Of a stretch of 24,771 bases of DNA, positions 16,422 to 24,176 are shown piece by piece (positions within the stretch are counted from its first letter, which is position 1; each line of letters begins with the position of its first letter). The notes under the pieces were generated by a model. That model searched no databases. It saw only the letters and a list, made by a program, of their open reading frames with translations, and was not told where the DNA came from. The translations under genes and the position numbers were made by a program. This DNA is from Bacteroidales bacterium (GTDB taxonomy: Bacteria; Bacteroidota; Bacteroidia; Bacteroidales; Muribaculaceae): assembly GCA_900752535.1 (NCBI GenBank), contig CAADVV010000027.1, positions 1-24,771 on the forward strand, written 5' to 3'.

Positions 16422-16452
16422 AACCCCGGGAGCCCTCCCGGGGTTGTTTTTT
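16422..16452 (+). terminator. intrinsic terminator of the sigma operon
   Basis: AACCCCGGGAG at 16422-16432 pairs perfectly with CTCCCGGGGTT at 16435-16445, and six T's follow at 16447-16452. This is a classical Rho-independent terminator 22 bases after the Spy-like gene. Confidence 0.93.
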
Positions 16453-16547
16453 ATACCATAGATGTCAGTGGACCCGCGACCCCGGTGGCCGATGGCGTTT
16501 CATCAGACATCACCGTTTCAACCGTCAATCACGTCAAAACTCAGATT

Positions 16548-19500
16548 ATGACACGACAAAGGACAATTGCGACACTGGCCGCATTGGTGACAGCCATCAT
16601 TGTGGCATGTGGTGCCGGGACTGCAAAACCCGACTTCGCCTTTCCCAAGAAAGTGAGCGAGAATGCCTCACGCCAGCTCAAGAAAGCCGTCGACCGGCGT
16701 GACGGTCCACAGACCGTCCGAGCGCTCATAGACCTCTCGCTGGCCGAGGGCGCGGTCTCGAACGATAACCTGCCCGCCGCACTGGCAGCCATAGCCAAGA
16801 CAGCCGCCGAATGTCCCGACGGCGCCACACGCGCGATGATTAAGCTTGTCGAGGCCACCGTGTATCAGCAGATTTACGTAGCGCGTCAGAACACCTATGA
16901 CAGCCGCCAGACACCAGACAATCCCGTTCCCGCCGACTACAACCTATGGAATGGCAACCAGTTCCGCGCAAAAATCACGTCGCTGACCGAGGAGGCCCTC
17001 AGAGAGCGCGACGCGCTCACAAAAGAGCCGTTGTCGCGCTGGAGCGTTGACCTGAGCTATGACAACAAACGTCTGACAACAATATACTACCCCACTCTAT
17101 ATGACTTCTGCTGCTCATATGCCATCGGACTGCTTAACGAGCTGTCGCCCGCGGGCAATATCCTGCCGCTGAGGGCTATGGCTGCGACACCGGTCGGCGG
17201 ACTGCGCGTCTCAGACAAGGACGCCGCGCGCGTGCTCGCAATCTATGCCGACTGGATGTCGGCACACGACGAAGCCTCGGCTCCCTGGATGAGAGCCGAC
17301 ATCGAGCGCATCGACTATGTCAGCAGCCATCTGTGGGACAACGGCGGGGGACGCCCCGCAGCCACCGCCTCCGCCCTGTGGAACCTGTATGAGAAGACCC
17401 GCGGCATCTCGGAATATTCGGGTGACGCCCTGATAGCGCTGTCTGACCGCGGCGGACGCGACCGCCGGCTGTGGGAAGCGCTGAAAGACAATCTGAAGAA
17501 ATATCCCGGATTCATAGGCAACGCCTCACTGCGCAACACAGTGGCCGCCATCGAGCAGCCGCTTATCAGCGCCTCCGTGGCCGAGTGCGTGTCTCCAGGC
17601 GTTGCGGTCCCCGTCACCATCGAGGCCTCCAACGTTCCCGACGGACAGATTGACATCTACAGGGTCGGTCCGGGCATTGACGGGAGCGTCCGTTTCAATC
17701 CGGCCAACCCGCCCGCCAAAGTCGGCAGCCTCGCCGTCACCACCGGCGACGAAATCCCGGCCACGGGCAAGATGACCCTGACATTCACATTCCCCGCCGA
17801 GGGACGCTATATCCTCGTGCCGCGTCTCGACGAAGCCGACCAGTATTATCAGGTCGTGACCGTCACGCGTCTGGCTGTCGCCACAGCCCGCTACGACAAA
17901 CTCCAGCTCTGGGTTGTCGACCCCACGGACGGTTCGCCCGTCGAGGGCGCCGACCTGCTGCTGGTGAACGGACACTCGCGCAGCGGCCGCAGTCTGGGCA
18001 AGACCGACCTGCGCGGACTGCTCATACCCGGCGACCAGAGTCAGATTGACGGCCGGGTGTTCGCCTCCAAAGGCAACGACAGATCGATGGCCGCCTATGT
18101 CTGGGGCGGCGGACGCGAATATGGCTCGGGCCGAGACTCAATGGTGTCGTTGAGCGCCTTCACGTCCCTGCCGCTCTATCATCCGGGTGACACCGTGGCC
18201 TGGAGCACATTCTGCTACGTCACCTCGCGCGAGGGACGTTATCTCGCCCCCAATCGCCGGCTGAACGTCACTATGCGCGACGCTAACTGGCAGACCGCAG
18301 ACACCGCTACGGTCGTCACTGACCATCTGGGACGCGCCGAGGGCCGATTTGTCATTCCCACGGGGCTTCTCAACGGCGGCTTCACGCTCAGCTTTGAGGA
18401 GAACGGTGTCGGTGTCGGCTCAACCGGTTTCACCGTCAGCGACTACAAGCTGCCCACATTTGCCATCGAGCTGAAAAATCCGCAGCCGTCGTCCGGTGGC
18501 AACTACGCCGTCAGAGGCACCGCCCGTGCTTACTCAGGCTTCCCCGTCGGCGATGGCTCCGTCACGGTCGACCTGAGTGTCGGACCGCGCTGGTGGTGGC
18601 GCTCATTCGGGCGTCAGGTCAACTTCTACTCGGTTTCGGCCGAGACTGACGCCGCCGGTAACTTCGCCGTGACAATCCCGGGCGACATCCTTGACGGCTC
18701 ACCCGAGCCCGAGGGACTCTTCACCGCCACGGTCACCGTAACTTCGCCCTCGGGCGAGAGCCGTCAGGAGAGCGTCAGCTTCATGCGCGGCGCCGCCTAT
18801 CAGATATTCGCCCGTCTGCCCCGCGCCATCGACGCCAATGACGCCCCCGCCATCGACCTGCAGCTGCGCGACCGCGAGGGCAACGACATCAGCCGTCCCG
18901 TCAGCTACACCGTCACACGCGGCGACAGCACCGTTGTCAGTGGCACTCTCACCCCCGGCCGCGCCGTGACTCCCGACTGGAAGCGCATACCATCGGGAGA
19001 AGTCACAATAGCCTTCTCGGCAGCCGACGCCGACACACTGCGTGCCACTACGGTGGTATATCGCCGCGACGACAGCCGCTCGCCCGTCAACGCCACACTC
19101 TGGACCCCATCGACAAGCATCAGCGCCGGTGACGGCACACTCCTGCTCGGCGTAGCCCGCAAGACCAGCGTGCTCTATACGCTGACCACCTCTGACCGCA
19201 TTGCCGAACAGAAATGGATTGAGCTCGAACCGGGTCTCCATACACTCAGCGTCGACGCTCCATCGACACCCGCGCGTCTCAACCTGTCGGCCATCGCCGA
19301 TTATAAGTCATCGTCGCTCGACATAACCGTCACCGACGCCCGTCCCGCGCCGTCGATAAGCCTCGAAATCGAGAGCTTCCGCGACAAAGTGACAGCCGGC
19401 GACCGAGAGACCTGGCGTATCCGTGTCAGAGACAACAGCGGCAGCGGACGCGAAGCCGCAGTGCTGCTCGACATGATGAACGCCTCGATTGCGGCTCTGG

Positions 19501-22151
19501 CATCGCCGTCGTTCGCAATGACTCCGCGCGACCTGCCCGGCGGTGAGAGACGTTTCAGCTGGAACAGCAACTTAGGCTCCTCAGCATATTACTCGGCATC
19601 GGGTCGTGTGAAATTTGACGACGTCATCTCCGTGACCGACCCGACGCTTCAGACCTGGGGCCGCGGCTGGTATAACTACCGCAGTCCCCTGAGAATGTAC
19701 AAGACAATGAGCCGCGCCTCAGCCTTGGGCGTCACCGAAGAGGAGGTCACCGTCGATGAGGCCAAGCCGATGTATGACGCCGCAGCAGCCGACCTCGGCG
19801 CAGCCAAGAACGACGGCGTGAGCATGGACAGCGCCGAAAGCACCGAAGAAGCCCCGGCAGCAGGAGTTGTCCCTCCAGCCGCGACTGCCAAACCCGAGCC
19901 ATTCAGCTATCGCCAGGGGGAGACCGCGCTTGCTTTCTTCCGTCCGATGCTGACCACCGACAGCGAGGGACGCCTTGAATACAGCTTCACTGTGCCGAAC
20001 GCCAACACCGAGTGGATACTCAACGCCCTGGCCGTAACGCCTGACGTCCTCGTAGCCGGCAAGGAGCTGAGGATGACATCGTCGAAGCCCGTGATGGTTC
20101 AGCCCAACCTGCCGCGCTTCGTCAGGTCAGGCGACATCGTCGACATCGCCGCAACGGTCATGAACAACGGTGACACCCCGGCCATAATCACCACAGTGGT
20201 GGAGACATTCAACCCCGCTGACGGCAATGTGCTCAGCACAAACAAATTCGAGAACCCCGTGGCTCCGACCGGAGCAGCTACCGTCACGACGACTCTACGC
20301 GCCCCCTATGATACACCTTTCATAGGCTATCGCATCAAATCGTCGACCGACGGATTCAGCGACGGGGAGCAGCAGATAATCGGCATCATGCCGGCTACGA
20401 CCCCGGTCATCGAGACCACACCGTTCTATATCGCCCCCGACTCGGCTGTCTTCACCATGAAGATGCCCCGCACCCCCAAAGGCGCGCGCGTGACCCTCGA
20501 GTTCACCGAAAATCCGACATGGGCCGTCGTCACCGCCCTGCCCGGACTCAACAAGGAGAAACCCTCTACTTCGCCCGAAGCTGCGGGAGCCATCTTTGCG
20601 GCGCCGCCAGCCTCAGGCATCATGCGCGACAATCCTGTCATACGCAAGGCTCTCGAGCAGTGGACACACTCAGACCGCGCCGACTCGACTCTCACTTCGA
20701 TGCTCAGCCGCAACGCAGACCTGAAGACACTGCTGTTACAGGCCACCCCGTGGATGCTCGACGCCGCCTCAGACACCGAGCGCATGACACGCCTGAGCCT
20801 GCTCTTTGACCGCGACCAGATTGACAACACAATCAGTCAGGCCACCGACCTGCTGGCCCGCACCGTCCGCGGCGAAGGCTGGGGCTGGTCAGAAGGCTCG
20901 CGCGAGGCTTCGCTCTGGGCCACCTATCGCGTGCTCGACCAGCTTGGTCAGCTCAACGCCCTCGGCTACATGCCGAAGGATAAACGTCTTGGCAATATGG
21001 TGGAGAAAGCCCTCAGATATATAGACGACGAAGTTGTCAGACAATACAACAAGTATCCCGGCGGCAACTATACGGAATATGTCTACATCCGCGACCGCTT
21101 CCCCGACGTGCGCCAGAGCTCGGCTGCCTCAAGAGTCAGCTCGGCCACCGTGCAGCAGGTTCTGGGACGCTGGCGCGACCTTGGAGTGGCCGACAAGGCC
21201 CGCTCGGCCCTCATCCTCGAGCACCACAACTACCACGCCACAGCCCTGACCGTCCTCGAATCGCTGCGCGAATATGCCTCGCGGTCGGCCGAAAAAGGCA
21301 TGTGGTGGCCATCGCTGATACAGAGCTCCTACGGGTCACTGTCAGCCAACCGGGCCACAGCCACCGTCCTCGAGGCTTTTGCGGCCGTCGACCCGTCGGC
21401 AAAGAGCGATATCGACGCAATCAGACAATGGCTGATTATGCGAAAGGAGACCCAGAACTGGGGGACCGCACCGTCGACCACCGCCGTCCTTGCGGCCATT
21501 CTGCCCCCCTCGCGGCGCTGGGTAGCCCCGGCAGCCGGAGCGGAAATAACGGTCGGTACACACACCGTGGCATCCGGCAACGCCGAGGCCGTCACCGGCT
21601 ATCTGCGCACAACGCTGCCCGACAATATCGGCGGCGAGACCCTGCGCATAGTGCGTCACGGCGAAGCGCCGTCATGGGGCGCCGTATACCGGCAGTATAC
21701 GGACACCATCACCAGCGTCAAGGCATCGGCCTGCGACGGACTGTCGGTCACCAAACGCATCCTTGTGCTTGAGAGTGACGCCGACGGAGTCCGGGCAGCC
21801 GACCCGCGCGGAACACTCGCCGTGGGCCAGAAAGTACGCGTGGAGTTGACAATCAAGGCTACCCGCGCACTCGACTATGTGACCATCACCGACCAGCGGC
21901 CGGCTTGCCTCGAACCCATCGACCAACTGCCCGGTTACGTCTGGTCTGAAGGCCTCGGTTTCTACCGCGAAAACCGCGACACCGAGACGCGTCTGTTTAT
22001 CGACCGTCTGCCCGAAGGCACCTACATCCTGAGCTACGACCTGTTTGTCAACAATGCCGGACAATTCATCTCGGGCATAGCCACCGCCCAAAGCCAGTAT
22101 GCGCCCGCGTTCACGGCCCACTCAGCCGGTGAGCCCATCAGGGTCAGATAA
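16548..22151 (+). CDS. alpha-2-macroglobulin-like lipoprotein lacking the thioester site
   Basis: A giant bacterial alpha-2-macroglobulin family protein of 1867 residues from the ATG at 16548. That start is preferred over 16485 because it gives a lipoprotein signal ending Ile-Val-Ala-Cys (Cys21). The order is a helical N-terminal region to about 330; macroglobulin domains including LPLYHPGDTVAWSTF near 540 and SDYKLPTFAIEL near 630; bait/MG7 regions to about 1050; the A2M domain near 1118-1165 (LAFFRPMLTTDSEGRLEYSF); the alpha-toroid domain at about 1330-1660 with RGEGWGWSEGSREASLWATY; and a C-terminal domain from about 1720. Where thioester members read P-Y-E-C-S-E-Q, this one reads P-S-T-S-P-E-A (1339-1345), so covalent trapping is impossible. 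It also has a low-complexity Ala/Glu linker near 1065-1115. Likely role: periplasmic or surface protease trap or structural partner. No clear own promoter is seen. Confidence 0.88.
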   Translation: MTRQRTIATLAALVTAIIVACGAGTAKPDFAFPKKVSENASRQLKKAVDRRDGPQTVRALIDLSLAEGAVSNDNLPAALAAIAKTAAECPDGATRAMIKLVEATVYQQIYVARQNTYDSRQTPDNPVPADYNLWNGNQFRAKITSLTEEALRERDALTKEPLSRWSVDLSYDNKRLTTIYYPTLYDFCCSYAIGLLNELSPAGNILPLRAMAATPVGGLRVSDKDAARVLAIYADWMSAHDEASAPWMRADIERIDYVSSHLWDNGGGRPAATASALWNLYEKTRGISEYSGDALIALSDRGGRDRRLWEALKDNLKKYPGFIGNASLRNTVAAIEQPLISASVAECVSPGVAVPVTIEASNVPDGQIDIYRVGPGIDGSVRFNPANPPAKVGSLAVTTGDEIPATGKMTLTFTFPAEGRYILVPRLDEADQYYQVVTVTRLAVATARYDKLQLWVVDPTDGSPVEGADLLLVNGHSRSGRSLGKTDLRGLLIPGDQSQIDGRVFASKGNDRSMAAYVWGGGREYGSGRDSMVSLSAFTSLPLYHPGDTVAWSTFCYVTSREGRYLAPNRRLNVTMRDANWQTADTATVVTDHLGRAEGRFVIPTGLLNGGFTLSFEENGVGVGSTGFTVSDYKLPTFAIELKNPQPSSGGNYAVRGTARAYSGFPVGDGSVTVDLSVGPRWWWRSFGRQVNFYSVSAETDAAGNFAVTIPGDILDGSPEPEGLFTATVTVTSPSGESRQESVSFMRGAAYQIFARLPRAIDANDAPAIDLQLRDREGNDISRPVSYTVTRGDSTVVSGTLTPGRAVTPDWKRIPSGEVTIAFSAADADTLRATTVVYRRDDSRSPVNATLWTPSTSISAGDGTLLLGVARKTSVLYTLTTSDRIAEQKWIELEPGLHTLSVDAPSTPARLNLSAIADYKSSSLDITVTDARPAPSISLEIESFRDKVTAGDRETWRIRVRDNSGSGREAAVLLDMMNASIAALASPSFAMTPRDLPGGERRFSWNSNLGSSAYYSASGRVKFDDVISVTDPTLQTWGRGWYNYRSPLRMYKTMSRASALGVTEEEVTVDEAKPMYDAAAADLGAAKNDGVSMDSAESTEEAPAAGVVPPAATAKPEPFSYRQGETALAFFRPMLTTDSEGRLEYSFTVPNANTEWILNALAVTPDVLVAGKELRMTSSKPVMVQPNLPRFVRSGDIVDIAATVMNNGDTPAIITTVVETFNPADGNVLSTNKFENPVAPTGAATVTTTLRAPYDTPFIGYRIKSSTDGFSDGEQQIIGIMPATTPVIETTPFYIAPDSAVFTMKMPRTPKGARVTLEFTENPTWAVVTALPGLNKEKPSTSPEAAGAIFAAPPASGIMRDNPVIRKALEQWTHSDRADSTLTSMLSRNADLKTLLLQATPWMLDAASDTERMTRLSLLFDRDQIDNTISQATDLLARTVRGEGWGWSEGSREASLWATYRVLDQLGQLNALGYMPKDKRLGNMVEKALRYIDDEVVRQYNKYPGGNYTEYVYIRDRFPDVRQSSAASRVSSATVQQVLGRWRDLGVADKARSALILEHHNYHATALTVLESLREYASRSAEKGMWWPSLIQSSYGSLSANRATATVLEAFAAVDPSAKSDIDAIRQWLIMRKETQNWGTAPSTTAVLAAILPPSRRWVAPAAGAEITVGTHTVASGNAEAVTGYLRTTLPDNIGGETLRIVRHGEAPSWGAVYRQYTDTITSVKASACDGLSVTKRILVLESDADGVRAADPRGTLAVGQKVRVELTIKATRALDYVTITDQRPACLEPIDQLPGYVWSEGLGFYRENRDTETRLFIDRLPEGTYILSYDLFVNNAGQFISGIATAQSQYAPAFTAHSAGEPIRVR

Positions 22152-22220
22152 AACGTACGCGACATAAGCTACTCAGATATAATTTCATTCAAGTAGGAGG
22201 TAAAAACTAATCACAGGGCA

Positions 22221-22260
22221 CAACCGTCCGCGATAGCAGGTAGTCTATGGCGGACGGTTG
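22221..22260. terminator. long hairpin between convergent genes
   Basis: CAACCGTCCGC at 22221-22231 pairs perfectly with 22250-22260. After one mismatch, ATAG/CTAT adds four more pairs around an 8-base loop. It lies between the macroglobulin stop (22151) and the orphan gene's stop (22269), where a bidirectional terminator would be expected, though neither strand has a good T tract next to it. Confidence 0.55.
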
Positions 22261-22268
22261 CACTGTAT

Positions 22269-23102
22269 TTAGTATGCTTTGGGCCAGCACAAATCGGATT
22301 TACCGTCGGCCCAAATGATGTCTCGTATCTTTGTAAGATACTCCCACGAAGATTGAGAGAGGCTCTGTGTATGTACAAGGATGCGACGTCCCTTGCTATC
22401 ACGATTTACCCACAGCATTGGTTGTTTCTCGTCGGCATTGAAGGCCTTCTCAACTTCTTCGCATGGGAATCCGAGGACTTTGTCGCACCACTCGAGCGGA
22501 ACGTATTTGCCGACATCTGTCCCTATTCCTAAAATGACTATAGGAAATTGCTTGAAGAAAGGATGTGAGAATAATTCGCGACTTCGTTCTTCAACTGATG
22601 TCGTTTTAGCTCCTTTGTCGGTGGTTGCCAAATTCTTTGCGGCGGCGGCGCTGATATCCGTATGAAAGCAGAAGTCGTGAAAATCAAGTGGACGCAAAGA
22701 ATATGGACGGTCATATTCTCTGCCCAAAATCAGGTCAACTAATTTCTGGTACCACAACCATGTCGTCGCTGTCCCATCATTGTTTCCGTATGCACGTAAG
22801 CATTTCTGATTCGGGAATGGCCGTCGAGGATTGCAAACTTCAATATGTCCATCCCATAGAACGCCAGTTAGAGGTTTTTCCTCTATAAGATTTCTCCAAT
22901 TCGATTTATTCAATGTTTGGTCTCGCTTGTAATTCTTCTCTGCAAGCAGCTGCTTTTCATCATCCTTATTTTGAATGTCATGGGCGGGCTCTCGACCTAT
23001 TATAAGAATACGAGCATTAGGGTTTCCCATGCCAATATAATTCTGCTGATTTTCAGCAGAGAAGACAAGGTCTACAAATCCTTTCGGAGCATTCATAAGC
23101 AT
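22269..23102 (-). CDS. uncharacterised protein, possible uracil-DNA-glycosylase-like fold
   Basis: I cannot name this 277-residue soluble protein. It has no signal peptide or membrane segment. Near the N-terminus, GNPNARILIIGREPAHD (about 26-42) is a beta strand plus loop like the first motif of the uracil-DNA-glycosylase-like superfamily. Further conserved-looking pieces are WDGHIEVCNP near 83, DFHDFCFHTDIS near 140, the second strand IVILGIGTDVGKYV near 189, and a C-terminal ILVHTQSLSQSSWEYL near 243, placed like that family's late His/Ser loop. The catalytic role is unproven. An alternative start two codons later (23096) is equally good. A minus-strand TACTTTTG promoter element lies at 23122-23129. 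The gene is AT-richer than its neighbours and stands alone, so it may have been acquired. Confidence 0.75.
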   Translation of the reverse strand: MLMNAPKGFVDLVFSAENQQNYIGMGNPNARILIIGREPAHDIQNKDDEKQLLAEKNYKRDQTLNKSNWRNLIEEKPLTGVLWDGHIEVCNPRRPFPNQKCLRAYGNNDGTATTWLWYQKLVDLILGREYDRPYSLRPLDFHDFCFHTDISAAAAKNLATTDKGAKTTSVEERSRELFSHPFFKQFPIVILGIGTDVGKYVPLEWCDKVLGFPCEEVEKAFNADEKQPMLWVNRDSKGRRILVHTQSLSQSSWEYLTKIRDIIWADGKSDLCWPKAY

Positions 23103-23121
23103 TCATTTTTTAGTTACGAAA

Positions 23122-23129
23122 CAAAAGTA
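23122..23129 (-). promoter_or_regulatory. -7 promoter element (TACTTTTG) of the orphan gene
   Basis: The plus strand reads CAAAAGTA, i.e. TACTTTTG on the minus strand, fitting TAnnTTTG. It would start transcription near 23116, about 14 bases before the ATG at 23102. The -33 element is not clear. Confidence 0.5.
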
Positions 23130-23203
23130 CTAAAATAATACTCCACGAAATCGGGGTTTATGTACCAATTTTCTAATGACCTTAAAGATATTCTATAAAC
23201 CAC

Positions 23204-23213
23204 TGGTTAACCA
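23204..23213. repeat. perfect palindrome TGGTTAACCA
   Basis: A ten-base perfect palindrome in the gene-free stretch between the orphan gene and mscL. It could be a dimeric protein-binding site. It is one of several inverted repeats in the next 200 bases. Confidence 0.4.
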
Positions 23214-23261
23214 TGCGTTAGACAGTAGTAATTCGGCACAAGCAGTAAACAGCTCGGGGCG

Positions 23262-23302
23262 CCGGAACATAAATTATTATTTGCTCAAAGATGCTGTTCC
23301 GG
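23262..23302. repeat. inverted repeat CCGGAACA / TGTTCCGG
   Basis: CCGGAACA at 23262-23269 and its exact reverse complement at 23295-23302 are separated by 25 bases that are AT-rich. They could form a stem-loop or mark the arms of a binding site. Confidence 0.5.
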
Positions 23303-23326
23303 AAGTAATGTCATGCGTTCGTACCT

Positions 23327-23361
23327 CTGCTTATCGCCAAGCAGGCTGATTTTAGCTAAAA
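23327..23361. repeat. small hairpin and adjacent palindrome
   Basis: CTGCTT at 23327-23332 pairs with AAGCAG at 23339-23344 around a 6-base loop. Just downstream, TTTTAGCTAAAA at 23350-23361 is a perfect 12-base palindrome. Confidence 0.4.
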
Positions 23362-23366
23362 ATTTG

Positions 23367-23401
23367 TTAACGCAGAGCACATCGGATGTGCTCTGCGTTA
23401 A
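23367..23401. repeat. 15-bp perfect hairpin
   Basis: TTAACGCAGAGCACA at 23367-23381 pairs base for base with 23387-23401 around the loop TCGGA. It is the longest perfect stem in the window. The following sequence is AT-rich but lacks a T run, so it may be a terminator for an unseen transcript, a boundary for the small RNA promoter 60 bases on, or part of a mobile relic. Confidence 0.7.
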
Positions 23402-23460
23402 ATTTGATTAATTTGTCGAAAAACAATGGTTAAAAGCCATGTTGTATAACATAAAAATAG

Positions 23461-23468
23461 TACCTTTG
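23461..23468 (+). promoter_or_regulatory. -7 promoter element (TACCTTTG) of a small RNA
   Basis: TACCTTTG is a strong TAnnTTTG match with no open reading frame after it. It is followed about 40 bases later by an intrinsic terminator. A GTTG at 23441-23444 is a poor, close-spaced -33 candidate. Confidence 0.6.
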
Positions 23469-23473
23469 CACTG

Positions 23474-23539
23474 TGTTTTTCATGGTATTAGATTTAAGGT
23501 TAAGAAGATTATTCGTCGAGACGACGGATAATTTTTTTG
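23474..23539 (+). ncRNA. candidate small RNA or attenuated leader, about 65 nt
   Basis: A promoter at 23461-23468 and a terminator ending at 23538 bracket about 65 bases with no plausible coding frame. The first half, around ATGGTATTAGATTTAAGG (23482-23499), is unstructured and resembles a tract I remember from other Bacteroidales intergenic regions, though I cannot name a family. The second half is the terminator stem. It could be a free small RNA, or an attenuator whose read-through feeds mscL 145 bases on. It is much shorter than 6S/Bacteroidales-1 RNA. Confidence 0.55.
23508..23538 (+). terminator. intrinsic terminator of the small RNA
   Basis: ATTATTCGTCG at 23508-23518 pairs with CGACGGATAAT at 23522-23532 (11 pairs, one G-T) around the loop AGA. 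The right arm runs into a T tract at 23532-23538. The form is complete for Rho-independent termination on the plus strand. Confidence 0.85.
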
Positions 23540-23611
23540 TCCCTACCCGAACCCTCCCCCTCGCCCGCCTGTAACCACAATGAAGTTAGTCTGAGATTTG
23601 AGAAAAAGTGT

Positions 23612-23619
23612 TAAATTTG
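23612..23619 (+). promoter_or_regulatory. -7 promoter element (TAAATTTG) of mscL
   Basis: TAAATTTG fits TAnnTTTG and predicts a start near 23625, with a leader of about 58 bases before the mscL ATG. The nearest TTTG upstream (23597-23600) is too close to be a standard -33 element. Confidence 0.55.
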
Positions 23620-23683
23620 CAAACAATAGTCATCTGAGAGATATTTATCTATTGTAACTCATTCTCAAAAAAACATACACACT

Positions 23684-24118
23684 ATGGCATTTCTGAAAGA
23701 ATTCAAAGAATTTGCCCTGAGGGGCAACGTTGTCGACATGGCTGTCGGCGTAGTAATCGGCGCTGCTTTCGGCAAAATTGTATCATCGCTCGTCGACGAC
23801 CTGATTATGCCTCTGGTGGGTGTCGCCACAGGCGGCATGAATTTCACCGACTACAAATGGGTGATACAGAAAGCCGTGATGGACGGTCAGGAGGTCATTA
23901 CCCCCGAAGTTTCGCTCAACTGGGGCTCATGGATTCAGACCGTGGTCAACTTCCTGATTGTCGCATTCTGTATCTTCGTGATGATTAAGTTCATGAACTC
24001 GCTGCGCAAGAAAAAAGAAGAAGCCCCCGCTCCGGCCGCTCCCGAACCCACCAAAGAGGAACAGCTCCTCACCGAGATTCGCGATCTTCTCAAGAAGGAG
24101 ACCGAATCAAAAAAGTGA
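23684..24118 (+). CDS. mscL: large-conductance mechanosensitive channel MscL
   Basis: A pore-forming inner-membrane protein that opens when membrane tension rises on osmotic downshock. The 144 residues match the family. An N-terminal amphipathic MAFLKEFKEFALRGN is followed by TM1 at about 15-45 with the VVDMAVGVVIGAAFGKIVSS signature. A periplasmic loop comes next, then TM2 at about 76-98 (WIQTVVNFLIVAFCIFVMIK), a Pro/Ala-rich linker and a C-terminal helical bundle ending KKETESKK. The ATG at 23684 gives the conserved start. It has its own -7 element and follows a promoter/terminator cassette for a small RNA. c-di-AMP synthesis at the other end of the window is also turgor-related, but there is no direct link in sequence. 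Confidence 0.97.
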   Translation: MAFLKEFKEFALRGNVVDMAVGVVIGAAFGKIVSSLVDDLIMPLVGVATGGMNFTDYKWVIQKAVMDGQEVITPEVSLNWGSWIQTVVNFLIVAFCIFVMIKFMNSLRKKKEEAPAPAAPEPTKEEQLLTEIRDLLKKETESKK

Positions 24119-24136
24119 AACGCGACGAAAATTTCT

Positions 24137-24144
24137 TATCTTTG
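24137..24144 (+). promoter_or_regulatory. -7 promoter element (TATCTTTG) of the SIS isomerase gene
   Basis: TATCTTTG lies 18 bases after the mscL stop and 32 bases before the next ATG. It predicts a transcript start near 24150, with a leader of about 27 bases containing ATAATAATAA. No clear -33 TTTG is seen. Confidence 0.6.
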
Positions 24145-24176
24145 CGCCGGATAATAATAATCACTGAAAACCACCT

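Noticed and set aside
16485..16547. Upstream start extending the macroglobulin protein by 21 residues
   Set aside because: The extension precedes a proper lipoprotein signal and would bury it; the ATG at 16548 gives the expected N-terminus.
22194..22201. Strong Shine-Dalgarno-like TAGGAGGT after the macroglobulin gene
   Set aside because: No start codon lies at a suitable distance; the next ATG is some 45 bases away inside a hairpin and opens only a short frame.
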